Shown piece by piece: positions 47,742 to 58,275 of a stretch of DNA of 64,000 nt. A program made the translations under genes and the position numbers. The notes below the pieces were generated by a model that was given only the letters and a program-made list of their open reading frames with translations, was not told where the DNA came from and ran no database searches. Each line of letters starts with the position of its first letter. Position 1 is the first letter of the stretch. Source of the DNA: Lachnospiraceae bacterium G41 (lineage in GTDB: Bacteria > Bacillota > Clostridia > Lachnospirales > Lachnospiraceae); assembly GCA_900100245.1 (NCBI GenBank), contig FNEU01000005.1, positions 1 through 64,000 on the forward strand, read 5' to 3'.

Positions 47742-50126
47742 ATGTACACTTACGAATGGGATTCTTCAACTGGCGGGTATGTATTAACACCTATGCCGTT
47801 AACTTTTTCGAAGGAACCACGCCCGGTATATTATAAGGAATTGGACATATTAGGTTTTGATAAGTACTGGATTTATGATAAAAATGACAGTTTTCCGTAT
47901 ATGTGGGCGGAGGCTAATAATTATTTTTATCGAGGAAGACTTGTTGCTAAAACCAAAGGAGGATCTGTTTATAATGCTCCTGAAATAGAAATAGTTGAAG
48001 CTCCAGAACCAGAGGGATATCCTTTGCGATATGTAGATATTCCAGCCATGATTAACAAGAATAAAGATATCATGGAACAACTTGAACAGGAAACTATCAA
48101 AAAAATATATAATACTTATATTTCTTACAAAAAGAAGGTAGATGTGTTTTATGTCGCTTTTTCCGGCGGAAAAGATAGTATTGTTGCGTTAGACCTTGTT
48201 CAAAGAGCTTTACCTCATAATGAGTTTAAAGTGTTGTTCGGCGACACTAGGATGGAATTTCCTGATACGTATTCTGTTGTAGAGGAGATTAAACGAATGT
48301 GTTCCGAACTAAAAATAGAATTTATTTCAGCTAAATCGAAAATGTCCCCTTTGGAAACTTGGTCAATTTTTGGACCTCCAGGGCAAACAATGAGGTGGTG
48401 TTGTAGCGTACATAAAACCACTCCTCAAGTGTTAGCCCTTAGAGAATATACAAATAATCCACATTTTAAAGGTATGGCTTTTACAGGTATTAGAGGGGAT
48501 GAAAGTGCCTCAAGAAGTGAATACGATGATGTTAGTGAAGGAGAGAAAATTAGGGGTCAGTTTAGTTGTCATCCGATTTTAGAGTGGAATTCGGCTGAAT
48601 TGTTTAATTATATTTATGACAAAAAACTGATTATGAATGAAGCTTATAAAAAAGGCAACAGTCGTGCGGGTTGTTTGGTTTGTCCTATGGCAACTTACAA
48701 GAATATGTTTTTTAAAGAGGTGGCTTATAAAGAAAGAGTTGGGGATTGTTTATCCACGACAGACTTTAACAATATAATTCTTAGTACCTCTTCTAAACCA
48801 TTATCTTCAAAAAAACAGATAAAAGAATTTATGGAAACTGGAGGATGGAAAGCAAGAAGAAGTGGAAGAGAGTTAAAGATAGCGAAAAACAAATGTTCAT
48901 ATACTTTTGAAAAAGGTGTTTTTGCTATTAGTATTACTGAGATAAAATCAGATTGGAAAGAATGGGCAAAAACATTAGGCAAAGTTGAATATCCATATCC
49001 AGGAACGGTAGAAATTTTATTTGAAAATCAAAAATATATTGGTGAATATCAGGAAGAAGAAAATGGCCTAAGATTTGAGTTCAACATTGAAACAAATACT
49101 AAAACGGACATAAATTTCATGTCAGCGTTTAAAATAATAATGCGAAAAACAGCTTTTTGCGTAATGTGCCAAGTTTGTGAGGCAAATTGCCCACATGGAT
49201 GTATTCATATGATGGATGGAAAGGTAACAATAGACGATAAATGTATAAAATGTAGAAAGTGTCATGAGGTCGTTTATGGGTGTCAATTAGCAAATTCAAT
49301 GAGATTGCCGAAAGGAGAAGGAAAAGTGGCAGGTATTAACAGATACGGGAATATGGGTATTGAATATGGATGGCTAGATTTATATTTTAAATATAAAGAT
49401 GATTTTTGGACATCGAGCGATAATAATTTAGGTTCAAAAAAAATAGAGTACATTGATAAATTTCTTTTAGATAGTGGTTTGGGTAAAAAAGAGAAAAAAG
49501 GTAATAAATACCCCTCTCTGACACGATTTGGTGAAATTATATCAGATATAGGAATTGACACGAGTTTGGCGTGGGCTTTTATTGCTGTGAATTGGTCGTA
49601 TTCTAGTCAATTTGGATGGTGGATTAAGAATATAGAATTGAACAACACCTATTCTCCAGAAGCTATTTATGCTATGTTGGATGATTCGGTAAGTGAAACT
49701 GTAAGAGAACATATTATTTCTGCATATAAGAATACTTTTATTTCAAATGAAATATTAGGTAAGGATCTTGGTTTTGGAGTTTGTGATTATGAAGAGAAGC
49801 GAGGTCGTACTTGGATATCTGTTATTAGATTTCCGTGGGCAAATCCTGATGAAAGAGTAATTTTGTATGCATTATACAAATTTGCAGAGAAGTGTGGAAA
49901 CAGAAAACAATTTACATTAACAGAATTATTAGATAATTCTATCGAAAGAGATGGAATAAGTCCTACTCAAATTTTCGGATTAGATAGGGAAATGATGGAA
50001 AAAATATTAAATGGACTGACATTTAATTATCCGGAGCTGATAGAGGCTAGATTTACTCTTGGATTAGACAGCATAACTTTAAAGAGTGACGTTTCATCAG
50101 AAGAATTGTTGAATCAAATGTTTTAG
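47742..50126 (+). CDS. brxP: BrxP-like PAPS-reductase/DndC-family protein with ferredoxin-like insert
   Basis: A 794-aa protein. The PAPS-reductase/ATP-PPase domain (about 128-325) has the P-loop AFSGGKDSIVALD (SGGKDS at about 141-146), the cysteine pair CCSVHK near 219, TGIRGDESASRS, and CLVCP near 310; DndC and SspD use such cysteines to hold an Fe-S cluster. Residues about 472-515 form a ferredoxin-type insert with CVMCQVCEANCP and CIKCRKCHEVVYGC. The C-terminal 270 residues (MGIEYGWLDLYFKYKDDFW onward) resemble DUF4007, which I recall being linked to PAPS-reductase proteins. In a BREX setting this would insert sulfur, probably as a backbone modification. The 5-nt gap to the previous gene shows coupling. 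Confidence 0.85.
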   Translation: MYTYEWDSSTGGYVLTPMPLTFSKEPRPVYYKELDILGFDKYWIYDKNDSFPYMWAEANNYFYRGRLVAKTKGGSVYNAPEIEIVEAPEPEGYPLRYVDIPAMINKNKDIMEQLEQETIKKIYNTYISYKKKVDVFYVAFSGGKDSIVALDLVQRALPHNEFKVLFGDTRMEFPDTYSVVEEIKRMCSELKIEFISAKSKMSPLETWSIFGPPGQTMRWCCSVHKTTPQVLALREYTNNPHFKGMAFTGIRGDESASRSEYDDVSEGEKIRGQFSCHPILEWNSAELFNYIYDKKLIMNEAYKKGNSRAGCLVCPMATYKNMFFKEVAYKERVGDCLSTTDFNNIILSTSSKPLSSKKQIKEFMETGGWKARRSGRELKIAKNKCSYTFEKGVFAISITEIKSDWKEWAKTLGKVEYPYPGTVEILFENQKYIGEYQEEENGLRFEFNIETNTKTDINFMSAFKIIMRKTAFCVMCQVCEANCPHGCIHMMDGKVTIDDKCIKCRKCHEVVYGCQLANSMRLPKGEGKVAGINRYGNMGIEYGWLDLYFKYKDDFWTSSDNNLGSKKIEYIDKFLLDSGLGKKEKKGNKYPSLTRFGEIISDIGIDTSLAWAFIAVNWSYSSQFGWWIKNIELNNTYSPEAIYAMLDDSVSETVREHIISAYKNTFISNEILGKDLGFGVCDYEEKRGRTWISVIRFPWANPDERVILYALYKFAEKCGNRKQFTLTELLDNSIERDGISPTQIFGLDREMMEKILNGLTFNYPELIEARFTLGLDSITLKSDVSSEELLNQMF

Positions 50127-50137
50127 GAGGAATAAAA

Positions 50138-53100
50138 ATGAGTTATCGCGATTATTTTGATATTGATCCAGATTATTTCCCGCAAGTAGATAAAAAAATT
50201 ATAGAAACGGTACCAGATTTGTGGAAAAAGTTTTATCCGCATCCTTCATTTGTGTCGTTACTTAAATCAACGGTAGATGTTTTAAAAAGAAAACAAAAGC
50301 TGTCCATATGGGTTGATGGTGCTTATGGTACAGGAAAATCACATGCGGTTTTGACCTTAAAAAAATTGATTGAGGCTAACGAGGAGGATACAAAGACATA
50401 TTTCGAAAAATATAAGTTGGATAACTTTTTGTGTAAAGATCTAATGGCCCAAAAAGAGGCGGGCAAAATTTTGGTATGTCATCGTTATGGTTCTTCGGAT
50501 ATAAACAGTGACGTTGATCTTATTGTGGCTTTACAAGAAGGTATCGAAAAATCTCTTGCGGAAAATGGTATCGATAATAAAGCAAATTCATCAATTAGGA
50601 AAGCTCTTATTAGATATTTTGAAAACGAAGAAAATCAGAAGAGTTTTAACATTTTTGCATCAGGATCGTATAAAGAAATCCTTGGCGGAGATATGGCCGA
50701 GGATATTTTAGATAAGCTTAATTCTTATGAGGATGATGCGCTTCGTGCATTAATATCAAAACTGTTTAAAGTGAAAATGGTTAAAGGCAGTTTTTCGTTA
50801 AACGTAGAGGAACTATGTGATTGGATAAGAGAAATAATTGAAAAAAATGATTTATATAATCTAATTTTTATTTGGGATGAGTTTTCAGAGTATTTTGAAA
50901 ACAATTTACATCATTTAACAGGGTTTCAACAAATTGCAGAATTGTCAGCCACGGCTCCGTTCTGTTTAATGATTGTAACACATAAGGCTGAGGGCTATTT
51001 TTCGGATGGTGACCCCGATAAAAAGAAAATATTAGATCGTTTTGTTCCGCCGATACATATTTCTCTTCCAGAGAATATTGCATTTGCATTGATGCATGAA
51101 GCTATGAAAATAACAGAAGATGAATCGTTAGCTTCAAAATGGGAAAAGAACAAAGGCAGCCTTGACAAAAGAACTATGCAAAGCAGAACGGCTGTAAAGA
51201 ATAAAATTGGGTTGACTGATGCTGATTTGTCAAATGTTTTACCGATTCATCCATATGCAGCTTTATTGCTTCAACATATTTCTATTTACTATACTTCAAC
51301 GGCTAGAAGTATGTTTAATTTTATTAAAAATGATGAGGGTGATGAAGTTAAAGCTTTTCAATGGTTTATTGATAATTATGATTTTTCTTCGCAAAATCCA
51401 TTTATTACAGTGGACATGTTATGGAGCTTTTTCTATGAAAGTGGTCAGGACAAACTGGCAACAGGAATAAAGGAAGTTCTGAGCTGCTACACGCCTAAAC
51501 TTAACAAAGAACTAATAGAGGATGAAAAGAGAGTACTAAAGACAATCTTGCTTCTACAGGCTGTTTCAGATAGGATGACGGGAAATAGAGATATATTCTT
51601 ACCTAACGATAAGAATATTACGCTTGCATTCGAAGGAACAGATTTAGAGTTTCCGGCAAAGAATCTTGCAAAAAAATTATTAAACGATCATGTTGTTTCG
51701 AGAACGCCTCTTACAGGTGAAGTATTTTCATATTGCTGCAAAAATACAGGGGCAAGTATCGATTCCACACCTTTTATTCCGGTAGCCAAAGGAAAAACAA
51801 CTAAAGATATGTCCTTTATGACAGGAAGTGATTTGAGAAATACGATTGAGTTGTCAGGGGCATTAAAAGCACGATATGTTTTATCGTACGCAACCTTATC
51901 AGACATAGATAGTGAATTAAAGAAGGCCAATAATCCAGAGGATACTGGAAATAGATTATATGCTATTGCAACCATAGCGCGGGATGATGGGGAGCGTGCA
52001 ACTATCCAAAAAAAGATTAAAGGATTTTTTGAAGCCAATCCAAACTCAGATGTTGTTGTTATAGATGCTTCTAATACGATTTTGGGAGAAAATGCATATA
52101 ATGAATTTCTTGAAAACTATGCTACTGCATTAGCTATCGGAAATAGTGACATTTCAAACAGAAAAATTTATGAAGGGTATGCTACGGATGTATTAAAAGA
52201 TTGGGCAAAAAGGATTAAGAACGGCGACTATTATATTTATTCAACATATGTTAAAGCAGGCGATAGGGTAGCTAATAGTTCTGAGTTAGTGTCTAAACTT
52301 TTAGAAATTGACAAATTTCATTATCCTAATAGTTTAGAAATTGCATTTCCGAATGTTCTTAATACGATGTATGAATCAAGTTCGCTTGCTTCAGGGGCAC
52401 AATGCGGTATTACAGAGGAAACAAAAGGAACTTTTAGATCCGCTAATGAAGCTACAAAACTTGAAAATGCACTAAAAGATGCGTGGAAAGTAGAAGAATA
52501 TTGGAAAAAATCGCATTCCTATATAGCTAACCTGAAAAGAAAAGTTGATGAAATTATTTCAGATGTGTATAAAGACCATGATAGGGTATCCATATCACAT
52601 ATTTATAATATTTTAAAAGCTGAACCTTATGGTTTTATGCCGTGCAATTTGACAGCTTTTATTCTTGGATTTGTGTTAAAAGAATATGCCAATAGTATTT
52701 ATTCATATAGTGATAATATGACAACAGATACTCTTGATACTGAGAAACTTGCAACAATGATTTCGGAAATTATCAAGCAGGAAAACACGCCAGATAAGAG
52801 ATACAAGGATAAATTCATAGTTACATTAACAGAAGAAGAGCGAGCATTTAATAATGCCACTGCACAGGCATTTAATGTAGATCCTAAATACTGTGTTTCT
52901 ATAACTGATACAAGATCCAGGATAAGAGAACAGATGAAAGCCTTCTCTTTCCCGATTTGGCTGATTGAATATGATATGGATGATGTGATATTCAAAACCA
53001 GTAAGGAAATTGTTTGCTCGTTAATAGATAATTACTGTGCAATAGCTAACAATCAAAATGATGGAAAAGGAAAAACTGACAGTGATATTGCACTAGAAAT

Positions 53101-54322
53101 AGGCGAGATTTGTATCAAAAATCCCGAATCTATTGAAGATTTAAAGAATGTCTTAACGAAAGACAGATGCAAACGTGGAATGTTGAAATATCTTGAATCA
53201 TATGATGGAGGAAAACTTGTATCAATTGCAAAATCGGTAGGAGATGGTGGACAGTATATTAACCATTTGGAGTATAAGTTTAGTTCGGATGCAGCAAACT
53301 GGGTTTGGAACAAAGATACTGTACATAGCAAAATTGATGAATTAACGATTGAATATGAGATTATAGATACAAGCAATAAGGTTCTAGCAAAGAATACAAC
53401 ATACATAGAGACAATACGTGCATGGTGCGATAAGATTGGGCAGATCAGATTGGCTTATTCGGTAATTAAGAATAATATTGACGCTGGAAAAGAATTCTAT
53501 GAGATGCTTCGTGATTTGAAAAAAGCAAATAGCTTGCTTGATTCCCAAAAAAAGAAATTCTTAGAATTATTGGTTGCAAATGTTGACAATTTCAGAATAT
53601 TTATGTCTTCGCAAGCGGAGTTATTTGAAAAGTCGTGTTCACATTATCTTGAGGGTCTTACACTTGATGATGTTAGAAATATGTTAGAGGATGATCAGTA
53701 TGGCTTCAAAGGTTCTTATACATCTGAACCTGATAAATACGTAGAAAAAGTTCAAAAAGCGGTTGCATCTTTTAAAGGATCGCTTGAAATTGTTAAACTT
53801 AGAAATCTTTGGAAAGAAAAAACTGGCACAGAACGTCCTAATGACTGGTCAAATCAGTATAATATGCCAATCATGGCCATGGTTCCAGAGCAAGAAACAA
53901 TTATGGCAAGAAAAGCGTTTTCTACAATTAATTCGGGGAAGAATGATTCGGAAGCAATTGAAAGTGCAATGGATTATGTTTCTAAAATGACATATTTTGA
54001 AAAATTAAATAGTCAAGAAGAAAGAGATAAAGCATTTTCGGAGACGCTTTTAAAGGATTATGCGGCATTGTTTGAAAAAGTGGATGATGTTAAAGATTAT
54101 CTAAGAAAACATGTTTCTGAACAACCTCAGTTTTGGCTTGAAAGTAAAGATGTTCAAAACAAAATAAAGGCTTTAGCCTCTGCAACTTATATGAAATCTG
54201 GATATGGAAGGGCCAAAAAAATAATTGATGATATGCCCGCAGAAAAAGTTAAGGAATATCTAAAGCAAATGATTGAGGATAATATTGTTGTTGGTGTTGA
54301 AATCATTAAAGGAAATGATTGA
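50138..54322 (+). CDS. brxC: BrxC/PglY-like large ATPase
   Basis: A 1394-aa protein, within or slightly above the usual size of BrxC/PglY. The Walker A loop is GAYGTGKSHAVL at about 60-67, and Walker B is LIFIWDEFSEYFEN near 241-250, with the sensor-like MIVTHKAEGYF soon after. Long helical and charged regions follow, without further recognised domains. BrxC is an AAA-type ATPase needed by all BREX types. An AGGAGG site lies 6-7 nt before the ATG. It sits between the BrxP-like and PglZ genes, the order expected in the type. Confidence 0.88.
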   Translation: MSYRDYFDIDPDYFPQVDKKIIETVPDLWKKFYPHPSFVSLLKSTVDVLKRKQKLSIWVDGAYGTGKSHAVLTLKKLIEANEEDTKTYFEKYKLDNFLCKDLMAQKEAGKILVCHRYGSSDINSDVDLIVALQEGIEKSLAENGIDNKANSSIRKALIRYFENEENQKSFNIFASGSYKEILGGDMAEDILDKLNSYEDDALRALISKLFKVKMVKGSFSLNVEELCDWIREIIEKNDLYNLIFIWDEFSEYFENNLHHLTGFQQIAELSATAPFCLMIVTHKAEGYFSDGDPDKKKILDRFVPPIHISLPENIAFALMHEAMKITEDESLASKWEKNKGSLDKRTMQSRTAVKNKIGLTDADLSNVLPIHPYAALLLQHISIYYTSTARSMFNFIKNDEGDEVKAFQWFIDNYDFSSQNPFITVDMLWSFFYESGQDKLATGIKEVLSCYTPKLNKELIEDEKRVLKTILLLQAVSDRMTGNRDIFLPNDKNITLAFEGTDLEFPAKNLAKKLLNDHVVSRTPLTGEVFSYCCKNTGASIDSTPFIPVAKGKTTKDMSFMTGSDLRNTIELSGALKARYVLSYATLSDIDSELKKANNPEDTGNRLYAIATIARDDGERATIQKKIKGFFEANPNSDVVVIDASNTILGENAYNEFLENYATALAIGNSDISNRKIYEGYATDVLKDWAKRIKNGDYYIYSTYVKAGDRVANSSELVSKLLEIDKFHYPNSLEIAFPNVLNTMYESSSLASGAQCGITEETKGTFRSANEATKLENALKDAWKVEEYWKKSHSYIANLKRKVDEIISDVYKDHDRVSISHIYNILKAEPYGFMPCNLTAFILGFVLKEYANSIYSYSDNMTTDTLDTEKLATMISEIIKQENTPDKRYKDKFIVTLTEEERAFNNATAQAFNVDPKYCVSITDTRSRIREQMKAFSFPIWLIEYDMDDVIFKTSKEIVCSLIDNYCAIANNQNDGKGKTDSDIALEIGEICIKNPESIEDLKNVLTKDRCKRGMLKYLESYDGGKLVSIAKSVGDGGQYINHLEYKFSSDAANWVWNKDTVHSKIDELTIEYEIIDTSNKVLAKNTTYIETIRAWCDKIGQIRLAYSVIKNNIDAGKEFYEMLRDLKKANSLLDSQKKKFLELLVANVDNFRIFMSSQAELFEKSCSHYLEGLTLDDVRNMLEDDQYGFKGSYTSEPDKYVEKVQKAVASFKGSLEIVKLRNLWKEKTGTERPNDWSNQYNMPIMAMVPEQETIMARKAFSTINSGKNDSEAIESAMDYVSKMTYFEKLNSQEERDKAFSETLLKDYAALFEKVDDVKDYLRKHVSEQPQFWLESKDVQNKIKALASATYMKSGYGRAKKIIDDMPAEKVKEYLKQMIEDNIVVGVEIIKGND

Positions 54323-54337
54323 TAGCGAGGTGGGGTT

Positions 54338-56620
54338 ATGACTCTTGAAAAAATAGAGAAAAGAATTGAAAATCTTTTGACGTCGGATAATCGATGGCCT
54401 ATTGTTGTCGATTTTTCTAATAAGGCGGATATGAAAGAGTTTCTCTATCATTTTAGTGTAGGAGAAAATAAAATACTCTCTGCAGGTGATTTTTGTGGAA
54501 AAGATGGAACACTGAAATTTGAAGAACTGTCTAACCGAATAGAGAAAAATGATAGTGTGATGTTTTTGATTAATCTAACAGGTTATCTGAAACTATGTGG
54601 AGAAGAAATCTTAAAAAATACACTAAAAACTATTATTTCAAAAAGTATAACCGGACATGTAATTATTATTACGTATCAATGTAGGAATTATTTGAAATTT
54701 TCCGACAGCAGATTTGCTGAAAGAGGGCAGATTCTTATTGTTGACGGAGAATTTGATAACTCATCAAATATTTGTTTGATTTCTCCAGAATTGGAAGAAG
54801 CTTTTCTTAATGCATATATTGGATTTGAAAAAATAGGAGAAGCCTATGATAATTGCTACGATAATATTATTTATGTGGCAACTGACGTAAGCAAAAAATT
54901 ATTTAATTTATCGCTTATAAATATTTCTCAATTAAACAATGGATATGATATCTTGTGCGCAAAAGACTCGAGGATAAAGAATGTGCCCGAAAGTTTTGGC
55001 AGCCCTAGCCAATGGAATGGATTGCTTAAGGATATGGGAAAATTTGATTTTGCATTTGTGGCAGAAGAGTTACTTGGGCCGTCATTGAATTTGGTTGAAT
55101 GTGTAAAGCAGTATCCAAGCTATTCAGATAAATTGCAGTGGTTATATTTTATTGCAACATCGATAATGGGTGCGAAAACGGATTCTTATGTTATGCTTGC
55201 AATGGAAAATGCAACGAATTATAAGGATGTTCCGCGTGCCGTTTTTAGAACTATTTTAAATATCAACAGAAAAGATGATGATTTCTTTAAATTATATGAG
55301 GAACGTAAAAATGTTTTAAAATATTTTTCTGCATATTTGGGTGAGGCAGTTGATTTTTGTAAAATAGTTTCCTCTAAACAGGAAGATGCAATTTACTATT
55401 TAACAGATATATTTCAGCCAGAAAAAGAAAAAATGATTGAATGGCTTGACATATATGGATGTAAGTACACAACGGATGAATTAGATGATATCTTCAAAAA
55501 TATTGCTCCGGATATAGCTGCTTATTTATCAAAATATCGATTTAAAAATGATTTTTTAAATGATTATTTTGAAAAGTACAAGTATCAAAAACTGATAAAT
55601 AAATTACTTCCCGAATTTAAAGAGATTGTTGAAAAACAGGCTACTGAGTTGGAATTTGTAAGTTTATTAAAACCAAGAACTCAATTGTTTGACAAGATAG
55701 ATTTAAAACATACTCGTACCTACTTTGTTGATGCATTAGGAGTGGAATATTTGGGGTTTATTCAGTCTAAGTGTAACGAATATGGTTTATTTGCAGATAT
55801 AATGTGCGGACGATGCGAATTACCTTCATTAACATGTTTTAATAAAGATTTTGTAAATGAATGCAATGAGAAGGGATGTCCTATTTCAGACATTAAGGAA
55901 TTGGATGAGATAAAACATCATGGTGAAGATGGATTTGATTATGAAAAGACTAAAACCCCTATTTATCTATTGCGAGAATTAGAAATTATAGATAATTTGC
56001 TCCGGAATATACAGGCAGCAATACTAAACAATAATTATGAAAAAGCAATTATTGTTTCCGATCATGGTGCAAGTAGATTAGCTGTTTTAAATGAAACTGA
56101 AAACATTTGGGAAATGGAGACTAAAGGTGTTCATTCTGGTAGATGTTGCCCCAAAAATGAGATAAATGAGAAGCCTAGTTTTGCGATAGAAGAATCGGAT
56201 TATTGGGTATTAGCAAATTACGACAGATTTAAAGGAAGTCGAAAGGCAAATGTTGAAGTACATGGCGGTGCAACTCTTGAAGAAGTCACAATTCCCATTA
56301 TAGCAATTACTAGATGTATTGATGGAATAGAATCATTTATTCTTGATGAATGTAAAGTTATTACGTTATCAGCAATGGAAATACCTATTCTCAAGGTTTA
56401 TGTTGGAACGATAAGCGATAGTATTACTATTAAGGTGGATGATAAGTTTTATGATGCCGAACCTACTGCAGATAAATATGTTTATGAGGCTAAAATGAAG
56501 GAATGTACGAAGAAAGGAAAATATTCTGCTGATATTTTAAATGGTTCAAATGTATTATCAAGTGGAAATGTATTTGAAATAGATAAAAAGGGAATGAAGG
56601 AAGTCAGTTTGTTTGACTAG
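54338..56620 (+). CDS. pglZ: PglZ, alkaline-phosphatase-fold BREX protein
   Basis: A 760-aa protein. The alkaline-phosphatase-like core lies in the C-terminal half: YFVDALGVEYLGFIQSKCN near 461 contains the first metal-binding Asp, and AIIVSDHGASRLAVL near 571 contains the SDHG motif of the second metal site. The N-terminal half is a helical and strand region typical of PglZ proteins. PglZ is the second protein present in all BREX types; its role is not settled. An AGCGAGGTGGGG site precedes the ATG. It is 15 nt after the BrxC-like gene and 11 nt before the BrxL-like gene. Confidence 0.9.
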   Translation: MTLEKIEKRIENLLTSDNRWPIVVDFSNKADMKEFLYHFSVGENKILSAGDFCGKDGTLKFEELSNRIEKNDSVMFLINLTGYLKLCGEEILKNTLKTIISKSITGHVIIITYQCRNYLKFSDSRFAERGQILIVDGEFDNSSNICLISPELEEAFLNAYIGFEKIGEAYDNCYDNIIYVATDVSKKLFNLSLINISQLNNGYDILCAKDSRIKNVPESFGSPSQWNGLLKDMGKFDFAFVAEELLGPSLNLVECVKQYPSYSDKLQWLYFIATSIMGAKTDSYVMLAMENATNYKDVPRAVFRTILNINRKDDDFFKLYEERKNVLKYFSAYLGEAVDFCKIVSSKQEDAIYYLTDIFQPEKEKMIEWLDIYGCKYTTDELDDIFKNIAPDIAAYLSKYRFKNDFLNDYFEKYKYQKLINKLLPEFKEIVEKQATELEFVSLLKPRTQLFDKIDLKHTRTYFVDALGVEYLGFIQSKCNEYGLFADIMCGRCELPSLTCFNKDFVNECNEKGCPISDIKELDEIKHHGEDGFDYEKTKTPIYLLRELEIIDNLLRNIQAAILNNNYEKAIIVSDHGASRLAVLNETENIWEMETKGVHSGRCCPKNEINEKPSFAIEESDYWVLANYDRFKGSRKANVEVHGGATLEEVTIPIIAITRCIDGIESFILDECKVITLSAMEIPILKVYVGTISDSITIKVDDKFYDAEPTADKYVYEAKMKECTKKGKYSADILNGSNVLSSGNVFEIDKKGMKEVSLFD

Positions 56621-56631
56621 GAGGATTAGAA

Positions 56632-58074
56632 GTGGAAGATAAATTAAGGAATTATTTTGAAGAAATGGTTGTCTATAAAGATTTAAGAAATAGCAATTAT
56701 TTCGCGTCATTAGGATTGCCTGCTTTCTTAAGAGACTATCTTCTAAAAACGTTTAGTGATGATTATGGGCGTTTTGATATGGAACAAGTTTCTGAGTTTA
56801 TAAAAAAGTACATACCTAAAAAAGAAGACTGGATGAGGATAAAAAATCAAATTATATATGAAAATGAAACAGTTCAGATTCTTACCAAAATTTCGGTAGA
56901 TATAAATATTAAAACTGGCGAAATTTCTTTTTCTCTTCCTGACTTTGGTGTTACAGAAAAGGAGACTATGATAGAGCCCTCAATTTGGGAGTTGTACAAA
57001 AACGATCTTGTACAAAGCGGAGAAGTGTGGGGTATTATTAAACTGGGATATCGTCAACCTGACGAAACTGCAAAACCAAAGATTCCAGGAAAAATCAAAC
57101 TGGTGGGATTCAAGAATTTTTGCCCATATACAGTGGATTTAGATTATTTTAAGGATATGAGAAGCCATTTTACAACAGAAGAATGGATTGATATTGTTTT
57201 AGGAGCAATAGATTATAACGCAGATGGATACGAGACTGAATTACAAAAATTGTCTATGTTAACTCGGTTATTGCCTTTTGTTGAAAAAAGAGTAAATATA
57301 ATAGAGCTTGCTCCAAAAGGTACAGGAAAAAGTTATGTTTTTGGCCATATAAGTAAATATGGGATGCTTACAGATGGAGGGAAGGTTACAAGGTCAAAAA
57401 TGTTTTATGATGCTGCTCGAAGAAAGCCTGGATTTATTTGCGGACCAGATTATGTTGCTATCGATGAAGTAAAACTTGTAAGCTTTGGCGATGAAAATGA
57501 AATGAGATCGATTTTACAAGGATACCTGGAATATGGAAAGTTTAATTCGAACGGTTATGATGGCGAGTCAGATGCAGGTGTTGTCTTTCTGGGAAACATC
57601 AAAGAAGAAAAAATGAACGAATATGAATATATGTTATCTGAATTACCGACACTATTCCAAGAAACAGCTTTGCTTGATAGAATCCATGGATTTGTAAAAG
57701 GTTGGGATATTCCTCGAATGAACGATAGTCTAAAAATTACTGGATGGGCATTAAATTCGGAATATTTTTGCTCGATTTTGCATGAACTAAGAGGTGATAC
57801 CAGTTACAGAGCAATCGTTGAACGAATAGTGGATGTTCCTGAACATGCAGATACTAGGGATACAGAAGCGATAAAGCGCATTGCTACCGCTTATCTAAAG
57901 CTTCTCTTCCCGCATGTTAGGAGTGAGAATGATGTAGATCGACAAGATTTTACAGATTATTGTTTAACACCTGCAATGCGCATGCGCAGAATTATAAAAT
58001 TACAACAGGGAATGGTCGATACGGAATATAAGGGAAAGGATGTTCCTTTCTTGGCCGTAAAGGGGTTGCAATAA
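56632..58074 (+). CDS. brxL: BrxL-like AAA protein without Lon-type protease domain
   Basis: A 480-aa protein. The N-terminal half matches BrxL (NYFEEMVVYKDL, GLPAFLRDYLL), the AAA core has ELAPKGTGKSYVFGHI (Walker A at about 227-234) and YVAIDEVKLVSF (Walker B near 275), followed by LLDRIHGFVKGWDIPR, a BrxL hallmark. Type I BrxL proteins are longer, about 680 aa, with a C-terminal Lon-like protease fold; here the chain ends soon after the AAA part (AMRMRRIIKLQQGMVDTEYK). The GTG start follows AGGAGG. BrxL forms DNA-translocating rings, so the short form may still be active as a motor. Confidence 0.85.
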   Translation: MEDKLRNYFEEMVVYKDLRNSNYFASLGLPAFLRDYLLKTFSDDYGRFDMEQVSEFIKKYIPKKEDWMRIKNQIIYENETVQILTKISVDINIKTGEISFSLPDFGVTEKETMIEPSIWELYKNDLVQSGEVWGIIKLGYRQPDETAKPKIPGKIKLVGFKNFCPYTVDLDYFKDMRSHFTTEEWIDIVLGAIDYNADGYETELQKLSMLTRLLPFVEKRVNIIELAPKGTGKSYVFGHISKYGMLTDGGKVTRSKMFYDAARRKPGFICGPDYVAIDEVKLVSFGDENEMRSILQGYLEYGKFNSNGYDGESDAGVVFLGNIKEEKMNEYEYMLSELPTLFQETALLDRIHGFVKGWDIPRMNDSLKITGWALNSEYFCSILHELRGDTSYRAIVERIVDVPEHADTRDTEAIKRIATAYLKLLFPHVRSENDVDRQDFTDYCLTPAMRMRRIIKLQQGMVDTEYKGKDVPFLAVKGLQ

Positions 58075-58271
58075 TGGAAAAAGAATGTTTGGCTTGTGGA
58101 AAAAAACCATTAGATAAAAATACGATAGGAATAAATAAAAAACTAATTGGCAAAAGTATTAAAACCTTTTATTGCATGGGTTGTTTAGCTGATTATTTAG
58201 GGTGCAGCGTTGAGGATTTAATTGAAAAAATAGAGGAATTTAAAGAGGAAGGTTGTACTCTTTTTGAGTAA
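58074..58271 (+). CDS. Small zinc-ribbon protein in the BREX-like operon
   Basis: A 65-aa protein with two CxxC knuckles, CLACGKK near residue 5 and FYCMGCLADYLGC near 35, and a helical end with another cysteine (FKEEGCTLF). The ATG overlaps the stop of the BrxL-like gene (TAATG), so it is translationally coupled. It sits directly before the desulfurase and could carry sulfur or metal from it to the BrxP-like protein; this is inference from position and cysteines. Confidence 0.65.
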   Translation: MEKECLACGKKPLDKNTIGINKKLIGKSIKTFYCMGCLADYLGCSVEDLIEKIEEFKEEGCTLFE

Positions 58272-58275
58272 TATT

